From Hymenobacter jeollabukensis (GTDB lineage: Bacteria > Bacteroidota > Bacteroidia > Cytophagales > Hymenobacteraceae), in NCBI RefSeq assembly GCF_005771675.1, contig NZ_VAJM01000016.1:1-64000 (forward strand): a stretch of 64,000 nucleotides of DNA, in the 5' to 3' direction. Shown here piece by piece: positions 7,722 through 16,544 of the stretch (positions are counted from its first letter, which is position 1; each line of letters opens with the position of its first letter). The notes under the pieces are model-generated. The model searched no databases. It saw only the letters and a program-made list of their open reading frames with translations, and was not told where the DNA came from. Made by a program: the position numbers and the translations under genes.

Positions 7722-9241
7722 ATTGGAAAGTCTTTGCCAGTCTCAATGATGGCAGAGCGAGCTACGCAGAACAGCTTGGGAAAGACGAATTAAAAACACT
7801 TCATATCCGGGACCCAGCCTTGGAGGGAGGCATTATTGCGCTGCTCAATAGAGGATGCAGGGTCTATCTCACGGGTAACCCTGGGGACGGAAAGACGCAC
7901 CTGATTCAATACCTACGTAGCCTTCCTGAGTTTCCAGGCGAAACAGAACTGATACTTGATGCGAGCGCAACGAACAAAACGGAGTTAATCGGGCGGATTG
8001 AGCAAGCACAAATCACTGCCAAGCCGGCGCTCATCGCAATAAACGAAGGGCCACTCCGGGCACTAATTCCTGAGTTGCCTACTACGGACAAAGAGGCGCT
8101 AACGGCTCAATTAATGGGACGAACGAGCGAGGCAGAGGAGGTGGCTTTGATACCGCTGAACGCTCGGCCTACATTGGGCAAGATGTTCCTGGGAGCCCTA
8201 GACCATCTTCTCAATACCGTAGACCCTGATTCGGCGCCAGATATTGTGCAAGCAAACATCCGTGCGCTTCGGGAGCCCAGGGTGCAAGCCCGCTTAATCA
8301 CGCTTCTGAAGTTGGTAGCACAAGGAGGTATTCAGCCTACTATGCACCAGTTGCTCGGATTATTAGCCAAAGCTGCGCTTGGGAAAGAAGATTATTACGA
8401 TGCCCTTTTTCAGGTACCACGGACAGAAGCCAGTCCTCTCGACCGTGAATTAAAAGCATTGGACCCTGCAGACTTTGTACATGCGCATCATGATACCCAT
8501 GGATTATGGGATGCCCCCCGTGAATTAGGAGTATGGTTAGCTAACCGAATGCCCAAACTTCCTAATTCGAACTTGCCCCGCGTGGAGCAGAAGCGGCATT
8601 TTCGGTCACTAAAACGCCAGTTTTTCTTTGAGAACACTCTTGGTGACGACTTGCTTTTAGGACTCCCGCGTGACCGACAAACGTTCTCGGACTTGCTGGC
8701 ACAGATACAAACGCACCCGCTGCTGGCAGCAACCAATGTATGGCAGCAACTACGGCTCCTTACAGGTGCCCAGTCCGCGGATTCCGAAATATGGCCCCTC
8801 TACCAGACGCACCGTTACGATACCGACGCACCGGCGACGGCTGCCGTCGCCGGTGCTCTGCTGCGGGCCGACGATGTGACGGTTAGCGTTCCGGCTCTGC
8901 CGTCTCCCGCCGTCGATTTGATAACTGATTACGAACCGACCTTCCTAACTTTTACCCTACTAACGGAGCGTTGGCGGAATCGAGAACAACCTGTGCCGAC
9001 CCTGCGCATTGATTTACCAGTTTGGCGCGAACTGAGCCGCGTGGCAGCAGGGATGCCAGCTGCATACGCCAGCGAGGAAGTTCAGCGGCGCGTGGGCGCT
9101 TTTCGCGCCGCCCTAACAACCGGCATTCCACCGACACCAGACCGCGTATGGATACTTAATCTTGAAACAGGGGCGGAAGACTCTGTTCGATTAGTACAAT
9201 CGCCTGAAGGACAATTCACCTACTTATTTCCCGGCGGATGA
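7709..9241 (+). CDS. P-loop ATPase of the DUF4338 cassette
   Basis: A 510-aa protein with a Walker A motif GNPGDGKTH near residue 55, a following LILDASATNKTELIGRI segment, and a possible Walker B (LIAINEGPL) near residue 110. This suggests an AAA/STAND-like NTPase head with a mixed C-terminal region. It occupies the position of the ATPase DptF/DndF in phosphorothioation-dependent restriction operons (ATPase, middle protein, large FtsK-like protein), but I cannot show sequence homology. It overlaps its neighbours (ATG at 7709 inside the upstream gene; stop overlaps the next ATG as ATGA), implying translational coupling. Confidence 0.75.
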   Translation: MSRIDWKVFASLNDGRASYAEQLGKDELKTLHIRDPALEGGIIALLNRGCRVYLTGNPGDGKTHLIQYLRSLPEFPGETELILDASATNKTELIGRIEQAQITAKPALIAINEGPLRALIPELPTTDKEALTAQLMGRTSEAEEVALIPLNARPTLGKMFLGALDHLLNTVDPDSAPDIVQANIRALREPRVQARLITLLKLVAQGGIQPTMHQLLGLLAKAALGKEDYYDALFQVPRTEASPLDRELKALDPADFVHAHHDTHGLWDAPRELGVWLANRMPKLPNSNLPRVEQKRHFRSLKRQFFFENTLGDDLLLGLPRDRQTFSDLLAQIQTHPLLAATNVWQQLRLLTGAQSADSEIWPLYQTHRYDTDAPATAAVAGALLRADDVTVSVPALPSPAVDLITDYEPTFLTFTLLTERWRNREQPVPTLRIDLPVWRELSRVAAGMPAAYASEEVQRRVGAFRAALTTGIPPTPDRVWILNLETGAEDSVRLVQSPEGQFTYLFPGG

Positions 9242-10746
9242 GTTTATTCTCTACAACTGACAACTCGGTAACGAAGCCATTAAACCTATCCCGGGCAGCT
9301 CGGAATGCGGCCACTCAATTGTGGGGATTCGAACCGAACCGTGACATCAAGCCTGCTCATTTGGCTAATGGTTTCTTCAAAGAGCTATGGAAGAATTCTG
9401 TTCCAGAATGGGGGTTAGTCGGGGAGGTGTTTGCCGCTCACCCAGGGCGCAATGTGAAAGACCCGTTAACGGCGCAACACTTAAGGGAACTGCCTAACTT
9501 CCAACGGGCGGTTCATGGCCGAATGCCCCGACCGGTTGTGCTGGATGCGTGGCGTCAACGAATAGATGATGTCCTTTCGCAAGACGGTTCCTTCTATAGA
9601 AATGCGAGCGTCTCCACATTGCCGTTTACTCACTGGCGCCATTTAAGCACCGATCCTTCCGACCGGGGGGTGGGCAAATTGCTTGCTCGGTTGGTTGTTG
9701 ATGAACATGATACGGCTCCAGCCCAATCACTTCGAAGCGCTCTTTGTCGCGAGGATGACCCCCTACATCGTTTGCTTCTTCCGCTGCTACGGACCCCGTC
9801 TAAGGACCAGCAGCATCCTGGGCCTTTCCCACAAGCGAGCCCTGAAGAGCGAGCATTGTTATCTCGTTCTCCTACACTCCAGGCCACGGTGAACCTCTTG
9901 CGTCATTTGGCCCTTGCGCCCTTGACCGGTACCGAACTGCTTACCCGATTTACAACCCTGGCGACCTTCGGCATTTGGTTACATCTACTTAATGGGAACT
10001 CGCCTGAGCCGGTGCCCCTGCTACTATGTGCCTCCACCCCAACAGAGGGAGCGAGGTCAGCCAGTCAACAGGCTTTAGCTCGTGCTGGAAGTCATCTGCA
10101 GGAGCGATTTACTGCGGCCCTCATGGAGGAGCTAAAGGGCATGGACATGCTATCCAAGGAGGAGTACATTGCCTGGGGCCAAGAGATTTATAAGGCCCCG
10201 AAAAAACCAAAGAAGGGCCAACAAGAACCTGATACCCCAAAACCTGATTTAGAAGCGCAGGCACGATACGAAGAGGATTTCGAGCAATTTCAACTCAGTG
10301 AAGATTCTCTATTTGCAGCTGCCTGTCGTGCCCTGAGCCCCCCTGCGTCTGAGCGCATTGCCCAAAAACAAGCCTCTGCCACTCCTCTTGATAGTGTAAA
10401 TGACCTTGGCCGCCACCTAGGGCTGTACTGGCCCCGCCGACAAGGCGCCGGTGCCCGGTCTCTTAGGCCTACTGCTGCGCTTTACGATGCACTGGTGCCA
10501 TCACTTTTGCCAGACAAGAAACCCGTGTCGTCTACGGAATTTTGGCGCTTGGCTTCCAGACAATTGGGATTGCTGAGTGGGGAAGGAGGTCCAGAAGATT
10601 TGGCCCGCTTGGCCCAGGCAAGTGTAAGTGGGGTAACGCTGGCTGATTTGAAACGCAACGCCCACGACATTCGCGAAGAATTGACTCGGCTAGGTTACGC
10701 CCGTACCTATGCCGATGATGTGACCATGATTGCTACTTCCTGGTAG
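9238..10746 (+). CDS. Uncharacterised protein of the DUF4338 cassette
   Basis: A 502-aa protein with no family I recognise. It appears soluble and mostly helical, with a Lys/Pro-rich spacer near residues 320-345 (KAPKKPKKGQQEPDTPKP) followed by an acidic segment. It has no P-loop, nuclease motif or membrane segment that I can see. It is coupled to the upstream ATPase by an ATGA overlap and precedes the translocase by 16 nt. In gene order it corresponds to the middle gene (DptG position) of Dpt-type operons, a positional analogy only. Confidence 0.72.
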   Translation: MSLFSTTDNSVTKPLNLSRAARNAATQLWGFEPNRDIKPAHLANGFFKELWKNSVPEWGLVGEVFAAHPGRNVKDPLTAQHLRELPNFQRAVHGRMPRPVVLDAWRQRIDDVLSQDGSFYRNASVSTLPFTHWRHLSTDPSDRGVGKLLARLVVDEHDTAPAQSLRSALCREDDPLHRLLLPLLRTPSKDQQHPGPFPQASPEERALLSRSPTLQATVNLLRHLALAPLTGTELLTRFTTLATFGIWLHLLNGNSPEPVPLLLCASTPTEGARSASQQALARAGSHLQERFTAALMEELKGMDMLSKEEYIAWGQEIYKAPKKPKKGQQEPDTPKPDLEAQARYEEDFEQFQLSEDSLFAAACRALSPPASERIAQKQASATPLDSVNDLGRHLGLYWPRRQGAGARSLRPTAALYDALVPSLLPDKKPVSSTEFWRLASRQLGLLSGEGGPEDLARLAQASVSGVTLADLKRNAHDIREELTRLGYARTYADDVTMIATSW

Positions 10747-10762
10747 CTACTACCCTCCTTTT

Positions 10763-13700
10763 ATGCTTGATACTTCGCTGCTTCCGACTCTATCAGACCG
10801 CTTATTCCAGTTATTATTCGACTTCCTGCCGAGTTACGCGGCGGAAAGAGGTCCGTATACTGGACTGCTACTGGAAGGATTGCCGATCGGGGATTGGCTG
10901 CCTCAGTTGCTCGATAAATTGGCCGAAGACGAGCGTTGCTACATAACATTGGTTGGCTTCTCAAGTGCGGAAGAAAAGGTGCTGCTCAAAAACGCGGGGC
11001 CTCGGACCAACAGAGGAGTAGAGAAAGCCATTGACACGCGACACAATCGGCCAACTTCGTCTTGGCATCTTGTGGTGCTGCGAGGGGCCCGCGAACCCCG
11101 CATCCATTCGCTTACTCAACGGGGATACGGCATAATTGGCCCCGATGAGGTAGCCCGTTTCGGCGCGCAACAGCAAGTGGAGAATAGCCTAAACGAACCA
11201 CATATTGCTTTCTGGCAATTTTTAGCCCAGCCAATCGGGGGAATATCACTTCCGTTGATTGGCATTCTGGAAATGCTGAACTACACGGCTGCTAGTTCTC
11301 ATCCCGACCTTTACAATAGGCTTCCGTTACTGGACTTACTGCCCGATAAACCCCTTTTTCAACACGTTGATAAGATACCGAGTCGTTTGCATGAAAATGC
11401 GGCGCTCGTAGCCCGCCTACAGGAAAGGGAACATTCTGACCTGCGCCGAGCGTTTGAGATTTCGCGGCTTGAAAAAGACCCAAAGGAGGCAGCTGAATTG
11501 CGAACGGCTTATGCCGCATTTGCTCGCTTAAGGCCAGGGCAAGCAGTCAGGGACTGGGCTGACGCTATTCCTTTGGCCCGGGCACGTCAATTACTGCTCA
11601 GTCCACTTAACAGTAAGACCGGCCAGCCGCTTATCCCTCCTGCCGGCTCACTTTCTGTTCCACCTGGTGACCATACCCCGGGGTCCGATAATGAGGAGGA
11701 ATCTGGCAATAATGGCGGTGATAATTTGGGAGACGGCACAGGCTCTCATCCAGAAGGCAGCCATGAGCCTGGTTACGGACCTGATGGTGCAGAGCCTACC
11801 TATGACGGCGATGATGATGACGTAAGCACGTTGAGGAGGCGGACTAGGGAGAAGGTGAATACCCGGCCTGCACGGCCGAAAATTGAAGCATCTCTAGATG
11901 AAGCAATTATCAGGCGGGCTGCCGAGATTTCTCCCGCTGAGTTACTGAAGGAGGCGACTCTATTGACGAAAGATTTGCGGCGCAGTTTGCGCAAATTTGC
12001 AGAAGGCAAATTGGCAAAATCCGTTTGGCTTCTACAAAGTCCTTCTTGTTATGTTGACCACCCGCATGAGCGAACCAGCGCTCGGGTAACACAGGCTTTT
12101 TGTGGACCTGATTTGCTGGGAGGACGCTTGGACCTTCCGGCAGCTATGTCCTTAACAATAGCAGCTCGGGCAGACTTAACCCCAGTTACAACAGATACTT
12201 TTGGCCTACCCTTCGGGCACAAACTTCGTCAGGCGTTAGCTGATTTAGCCCCATTGCTCACGCGGGGAGTAGACGCAGCTGCTTTACTGGGTAAATGGTT
12301 GGAAGCACGTGAATTGTTAGCCCGTGAGGCAGATCTGTTGACGGCGGCTCCACTGGCAGCGCTGTTAACCGACTCGGATCTGCGCGATGCAGCTCGTATG
12401 AGCCAAGACGCTTATCGGGAATTATGCCAAACGCTAGCGGACCACTATGATGTGCTTCGTCGCGAGGGCGCCGATGTTGTACTGCCTGATGTATTGAGGC
12501 TGGATACTGTAGAAGTAAGGTCAAGTGGAAAGGATGCCGGCTTAGGAGGATATGTCATGCTGGCTCCCTTGCATCCGTTGGTACTGTGGAAGTATGCTGA
12601 ATTAGCAGATGTGCTGGAAGACAAAGCAAAAAAAGGGGCTGGTAAAAACCTGCACAATTTGCTGCCTGACTGGCCGGAATCAATGGTTGAGCCTCTGCGG
12701 GCAGTTGTCATCCCGGATGCATCGGGGCGAATACAACCGCTGGCTTTTGCTGGACGGTGCGGTACTTGGCCTGAGTACCAGCCAAGTGGTACCGTGCGTG
12801 AGCGCAGCAGTGGTGGGCTGCTAGTTGCTGCAGCCCACAAGTTGGCCTTGCTTTATCCGCCGGTATCGGATTCCCTGCGTTTAGTAGTGCATCATCCAAC
12901 TCGCCTCGAAGGCTTTACTCGCGACATCAAAACGCTGTTGGCATCCAAACCACGACCAGAGAAACCTGTATTTCGAAACATTCACCTAACCTTAACTTAT
13001 CCTCTTGGTAGTCAGCCATTCTCTCTGCCCATGGAGTGGGCGGGATGGCTGCGTGAAGGAGAACTAATTGTCGAACAAGCGGACAGAGGCGACCTGCGTC
13101 CAAGCGAGAAAGGAGCGCCTGCTCACTTGCTTCTTGTACCGGCCACCTTTCGCATCGACAATCTGCAAGTGGACCGTGAACCGAGTTCCCTCCATCCGTT
13201 GAGTTTACCGCGCCGCCTTAGGTACCAAACCTATCGCGAACGGCCCGTTTTGGAGCCTCGTAGTCAACAATCGGATGATGCCCACCGCTACCCATTTGGA
13301 GCATTTCATGACTTAGTGTCGCGCTTCGGCGGACGGCCCGACCAGGAAGCGTCTGGCATGCTCACACCCGAAGTTCCCCCGGAGCACCTTCCAACGGTTT
13401 TAACCGGAACAGTTTGGGCTATTCTCCCAGAACATCCTTATCCACTCAGTGATGAGCAGCTAGCGCTCAAGCACGATACCACGCTGCACGGCCAAATGGT
13501 TGTGACCGGCTACGGCCGACGTTTCCGCGACCGCGTGAAGTGGATGCTTGAGCAAATGGATTATGTGCCCAAACCAGACAAACTGACCGACCTTCTTCGG
13601 GACTTAGATGGAGTTGGCCAAACAGGACTATTCCATCTTATCAGTTCCAAGGACACCAGCGGGTTTTCCGACACGGCTTTAAAAGGCCAGTTTGGGTTAG

Positions 13701-15607
13701 CCGTGGCATTACGGTGGTACGAGCAGAATGTGGCTAAGACTCCTTACCACGTGGTATTGAGTTTGGATTCCGCATTAGCCCGACGCTGGCTATGTCAGCG
13801 AGACACCAATCAACGTACGGACTTGCTTGGCCTACGTTACGGCAGCGACGGGCAATGGCACGTTGATTTAATCGAAGTAAAAGCTTATGCGGTCGGTCCA
13901 CACCCTGACAACGGGCCGGGCACACCCGGGGAGCAACTCCGCGCGATGGCCAAGGTTCTGTTACCCATTCTGCAGCAAACGGGAGGCGACTTGCTGACCG
14001 ATTGCCGGCGCGAACTGTTGCGGGAGCAACTTTACTTGGAAGGGAAAGACTACCTGAAAGGTCCTGCTGACATAGAGCCGCGTTCGTGGGCCGAATGGGT
14101 GGACCAACTCGATGCGTTGCTGAACGGCACGCAAAAGGCCAAATTGAATCTCTTGCTGCTTGAGGTCAACTTAAACCGGAATGAAGATTCTGGTTTTGAC
14201 ATCATCCACGGAGACCCCCATGCCGCAGATGAAGCTCTACGGCGTGATCTTGAGTTCTGGCACATCAACCAGCCGGATATACAACTACTCGTCAGCGATT
14301 TGGTAACCCCAAGCCCGCCATCGGCTCCTCCATCATTTCCTCCATCCACACCGCCAGCCTCTCCAACCCAGCCGGCATCACCCGCCAGTACATTTGAAAA
14401 ACCGCGTAAGTCGGATGCCGACGAAATAGAATTTATTTCGGCACCTAAACCTGTTCCTGCAGCAACTACAATTACGCCCCCCTTACCCACACCAGTACAT
14501 GTTACTCAGCAGCCGGAAACCAAACCAGCACCTTCAAAGGCAATCCAGCAATTAGCACTTCGTTTGTACGAAGTCCTGCAGGATTTTCATCTCCCCCCTG
14601 CTGCATCTATCGACCCATATCAGGCGGATATTGGTCCCAGTATCATTCGGTTTAAAGTACGCCTAGAACGCAACCAGAAACTGCCACAACTCCAGGCTCG
14701 GGCCATCGATATGCAACGGGAATTAAGTTTAACGGTGGTACCTCGCATTGATAATTTGCCCGGTACAAGTTATGTAGCCGTTGAAATTCCACGACCAGAC
14801 CCCCAAATTGCCCCCCTGTCTTCCATATTGAGGCACGGAACTCCCCCTGATTTGGGTCCGCTTCCCATCCCAGTAGGCGTAGCCCCCGACGGGCAAGTAA
14901 AATGGCTTAGTTTAGCTTCCCTACCTCATTTGTTGGTAGGAGGCACTTCTGGTTCGGGCAAGACCCGTTTTCTCTGGAGTTTGCTGCTCTCGTTGCGCCA
15001 TCTCAGCCCAACTGGCTCGGTCGAGTGGGTGCTCATTGACCCCAAACAAACGGACTTTACGATCTTCAACAATTGGCCTGAAGTTCGGGGTGGGCGCGTG
15101 ATTATTGAACCTGAGGAAGCGGTTGAAACATTGCAAGAACTATTGGCAACCGAACTTGTCAGTCGTACCAACCTGCTACGACAGTACGAGTGCGTTAACC
15201 TACTCGAGTACCGCGCCAAAGTTGAGGCTCCTCCGCTTCCCTACCTCGTGGTAGTAATAGACGAGTATGCTGACTTGGTAGAATCCTTGCCTAAGCGCGA
15301 GCGTGCGGGATTTGAGTTAGCTGTGGGCAGGCTGGCCCAACGTGCTCGGAATGTTGGCATTCACTTAGTTATTGCAACTCAACGTCCAGATAGCAAAATC
15401 ATATCTGGCAACCTTAAAAACAACTTAGGTGGCCGTATTGCCTTCCAGTTGGCTTCGGGAGTAGACAGTCGGGTTGTCCTAGACCAAAACGGCGCCGAAA
15501 ACCTGTTGGGGCAAGGGGATTTGTTGGTACGTCATGGTGGCGTATTGCAAAGGCTTCAAGGGTTCTTTGTAACTACTGATGAGTTGCGAAAAGAAAGAAG
15601 CGCCTGA
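10763..15607 (+). CDS. FtsK/HerA-type DNA translocase with candidate PD-(D/E)xK nuclease
   Basis: A 1614-aa multidomain protein. The C-terminal third is an FtsK/SpoIIIE-type motor: Walker A GGTSGSGKT at nt about 14940, Walker B VVVIDEYADL at about 15250, and VIATQRPDSKIISGNLKNN at about 15370. At nt about 13820-13890 the pattern TDLLGLRY...HVDLIEVKAYA fits a PD-(D/E)xK nuclease core (D...ExK). An acidic Gly/Asp-rich linker (nt about 11660-11830) and a Pro-rich linker (nt about 14310-14530) separate blocks. Length and architecture resemble DptH of phosphorothioation-dependent restriction. I prefer the ATG at 10763; a TTG at 10730 would overlap the previous gene. Confidence 0.82.
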   Translation: MLDTSLLPTLSDRLFQLLFDFLPSYAAERGPYTGLLLEGLPIGDWLPQLLDKLAEDERCYITLVGFSSAEEKVLLKNAGPRTNRGVEKAIDTRHNRPTSSWHLVVLRGAREPRIHSLTQRGYGIIGPDEVARFGAQQQVENSLNEPHIAFWQFLAQPIGGISLPLIGILEMLNYTAASSHPDLYNRLPLLDLLPDKPLFQHVDKIPSRLHENAALVARLQEREHSDLRRAFEISRLEKDPKEAAELRTAYAAFARLRPGQAVRDWADAIPLARARQLLLSPLNSKTGQPLIPPAGSLSVPPGDHTPGSDNEEESGNNGGDNLGDGTGSHPEGSHEPGYGPDGAEPTYDGDDDDVSTLRRRTREKVNTRPARPKIEASLDEAIIRRAAEISPAELLKEATLLTKDLRRSLRKFAEGKLAKSVWLLQSPSCYVDHPHERTSARVTQAFCGPDLLGGRLDLPAAMSLTIAARADLTPVTTDTFGLPFGHKLRQALADLAPLLTRGVDAAALLGKWLEARELLAREADLLTAAPLAALLTDSDLRDAARMSQDAYRELCQTLADHYDVLRREGADVVLPDVLRLDTVEVRSSGKDAGLGGYVMLAPLHPLVLWKYAELADVLEDKAKKGAGKNLHNLLPDWPESMVEPLRAVVIPDASGRIQPLAFAGRCGTWPEYQPSGTVRERSSGGLLVAAAHKLALLYPPVSDSLRLVVHHPTRLEGFTRDIKTLLASKPRPEKPVFRNIHLTLTYPLGSQPFSLPMEWAGWLREGELIVEQADRGDLRPSEKGAPAHLLLVPATFRIDNLQVDREPSSLHPLSLPRRLRYQTYRERPVLEPRSQQSDDAHRYPFGAFHDLVSRFGGRPDQEASGMLTPEVPPEHLPTVLTGTVWAILPEHPYPLSDEQLALKHDTTLHGQMVVTGYGRRFRDRVKWMLEQMDYVPKPDKLTDLLRDLDGVGQTGLFHLISSKDTSGFSDTALKGQFGLAVALRWYEQNVAKTPYHVVLSLDSALARRWLCQRDTNQRTDLLGLRYGSDGQWHVDLIEVKAYAVGPHPDNGPGTPGEQLRAMAKVLLPILQQTGGDLLTDCRRELLREQLYLEGKDYLKGPADIEPRSWAEWVDQLDALLNGTQKAKLNLLLLEVNLNRNEDSGFDIIHGDPHAADEALRRDLEFWHINQPDIQLLVSDLVTPSPPSAPPSFPPSTPPASPTQPASPASTFEKPRKSDADEIEFISAPKPVPAATTITPPLPTPVHVTQQPETKPAPSKAIQQLALRLYEVLQDFHLPPAASIDPYQADIGPSIIRFKVRLERNQKLPQLQARAIDMQRELSLTVVPRIDNLPGTSYVAVEIPRPDPQIAPLSSILRHGTPPDLGPLPIPVGVAPDGQVKWLSLASLPHLLVGGTSGSGKTRFLWSLLLSLRHLSPTGSVEWVLIDPKQTDFTIFNNWPEVRGGRVIIEPEEAVETLQELLATELVSRTNLLRQYECVNLLEYRAKVEAPPLPYLVVVIDEYADLVESLPKRERAGFELAVGRLAQRARNVGIHLVIATQRPDSKIISGNLKNNLGGRIAFQLASGVDSRVVLDQNGAENLLGQGDLLVRHGGVLQRLQGFFVTTDELRKERSA

Positions 15608-15625
15608 CATTCTAGAAAGCTAATG

Positions 15626-15690
15626 CAAAGACCCATGTATCGAAGAAATCATATTAATAATTCCTTCGATACATGGGTCTTTGGTGCTCT
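15626..15690 (+). terminator. Hairpin terminator closing the cassette
   Basis: Perfect 20-bp arms at 15626-15645 and 15664-15683 with an 18-nt loop, starting 19 bp after the translocase stop codon. The right arm ends in CTTTG, so the T-tract is weak. Together with the hairpin at 5653-5730 it brackets the whole cassette. Confidence 0.75.
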
Positions 15691-15799
15691 ATTTATCATG
15701 CTGGCCTAAAGATGCAAAACCTGCGGTCACGGTATCTCTCATTAATCAGTCCCTGCTTGTTGATTACATCTACCAGCTTTTGCACGTTCTGCATGCTAG

Positions 15800-15931
15800 A
15801 ACTGTCCGGTGGACGAAACTCATTTTGAGTACCTCTCGCCCAGCCGTTACGAGCACATCAACCAGCTGGGCAAGTACTCCTTCGAGAGCCCGGCCCAGGT
15901 AGGCCCGCAGCACCGCGACTGGCGGGCTTGA
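15800..15931 (+). pseudogene. C-terminal fragment of a Tn3-family transposase
   Basis: The frame ending at TGA 15929-15931 reads CPVDETHFEYLSPSRYEHI followed by NQLGKYSFESP, matching the conserved end of Tn3-family TnpA (LSPxxxEHINxxGxY). An in-frame stop at 15797-15799 closes it upstream. It differs from the intact transposase at 16538, so it is a relic of another element. Its stop codon lies in a perfect hairpin (15917-15927 with 15932-15942). Confidence 0.7.
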
Positions 15932-15958
15932 GCCCGCCAGTCTGCAGCATGTGCGGCA

Positions 15959-16477
15959 TTAAGCGCTGGCGCGCACGTTCCATTCGGAGATAACGCGGTA
16001 AAAAAGCACGACCAAGGTTTCGTAGACAACCTGCGGAACCTGAGGATCTAGCAGCAGCCCGGTCATGATAGCCGACCAGGGCAACCGAGAGCGATTTGCG
16101 CGGTCGACGACCGCGGCCACTAGTTTTTGTGCTTCCGGGCCCGGTCGCTCGTCTTGCCGGAAGAGGGCAATGACGCGCTGGAATGATTCAAACAGCCGAT
16201 CTGAAGGAATCTGTTTCCGAAAGTCATCCAGGGCCCGAAACGTCCGCTCTCTGACGATTTCACGCGGGGTTTTCAGCACATACTCTTGCAGCAGGGCTGG
16301 ACGAACCTCGTCCGGCGCATAGGTTTCCGGTTCAGTGGCCGGCGACTCGACGTAGATTTCGGATACCGGCCGGCAGATGAGGGGTTTGGGGCCATCGGCA
16401 ATGAACATAATCATCCGGGCTTCGCCTTTCGGGTCGGCGAGGATTTTGACGACCTGGGTTCTTTCGTAAGTAGTCAT
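15959..16477 (-). CDS. Conserved hypothetical protein
   Basis: A 172-aa soluble protein starting MTTYERTQVVKILADPKGEARMIM. I chose the ATG at 16477 because the longer frame runs into the transposon terminal repeat (MYQTFNQGH is encoded by the repeat). No family is recognised. Since the transposon begins 33 bp upstream of the start, insertion probably removed or replaced the native promoter. Confidence 0.55.
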   Translation of the reverse strand: MTTYERTQVVKILADPKGEARMIMFIADGPKPLICRPVSEIYVESPATEPETYAPDEVRPALLQEYVLKTPREIVRERTFRALDDFRKQIPSDRLFESFQRVIALFRQDERPGPEAQKLVAAVVDRANRSRLPWSAIMTGLLLDPQVPQVVYETLVVLFYRVISEWNVRASA

Positions 16478-16509
16478 GGCAAGCGGGAAAGCAAACTCTA
16501 CGGATAAAT

Positions 16510-16544
16510 GGCCTTGGTTAAAAGTTTGGTACAAATGTTACATG
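16510..16544 (+). repeat. Tn3 left terminal inverted repeat
   Basis: A 35-bp repeat, identical as reverse complement to 43261-43295. It overlaps the last codons and stop (TTA at 16538-16540) of the transposase gene, as is common for Tn3 elements. The adjacent ATAAAT at 16504-16509 is the left half of the presumed duplication. Confidence 0.85.

Noticed and set aside
5754-15607. Calling the cassette a standard Dnd/Dpt or Druantia system
   Set aside because: No DndA-E modification genes and no DruE helicase are present; only the gene layout (Dpt) and one domain (DruA) match.
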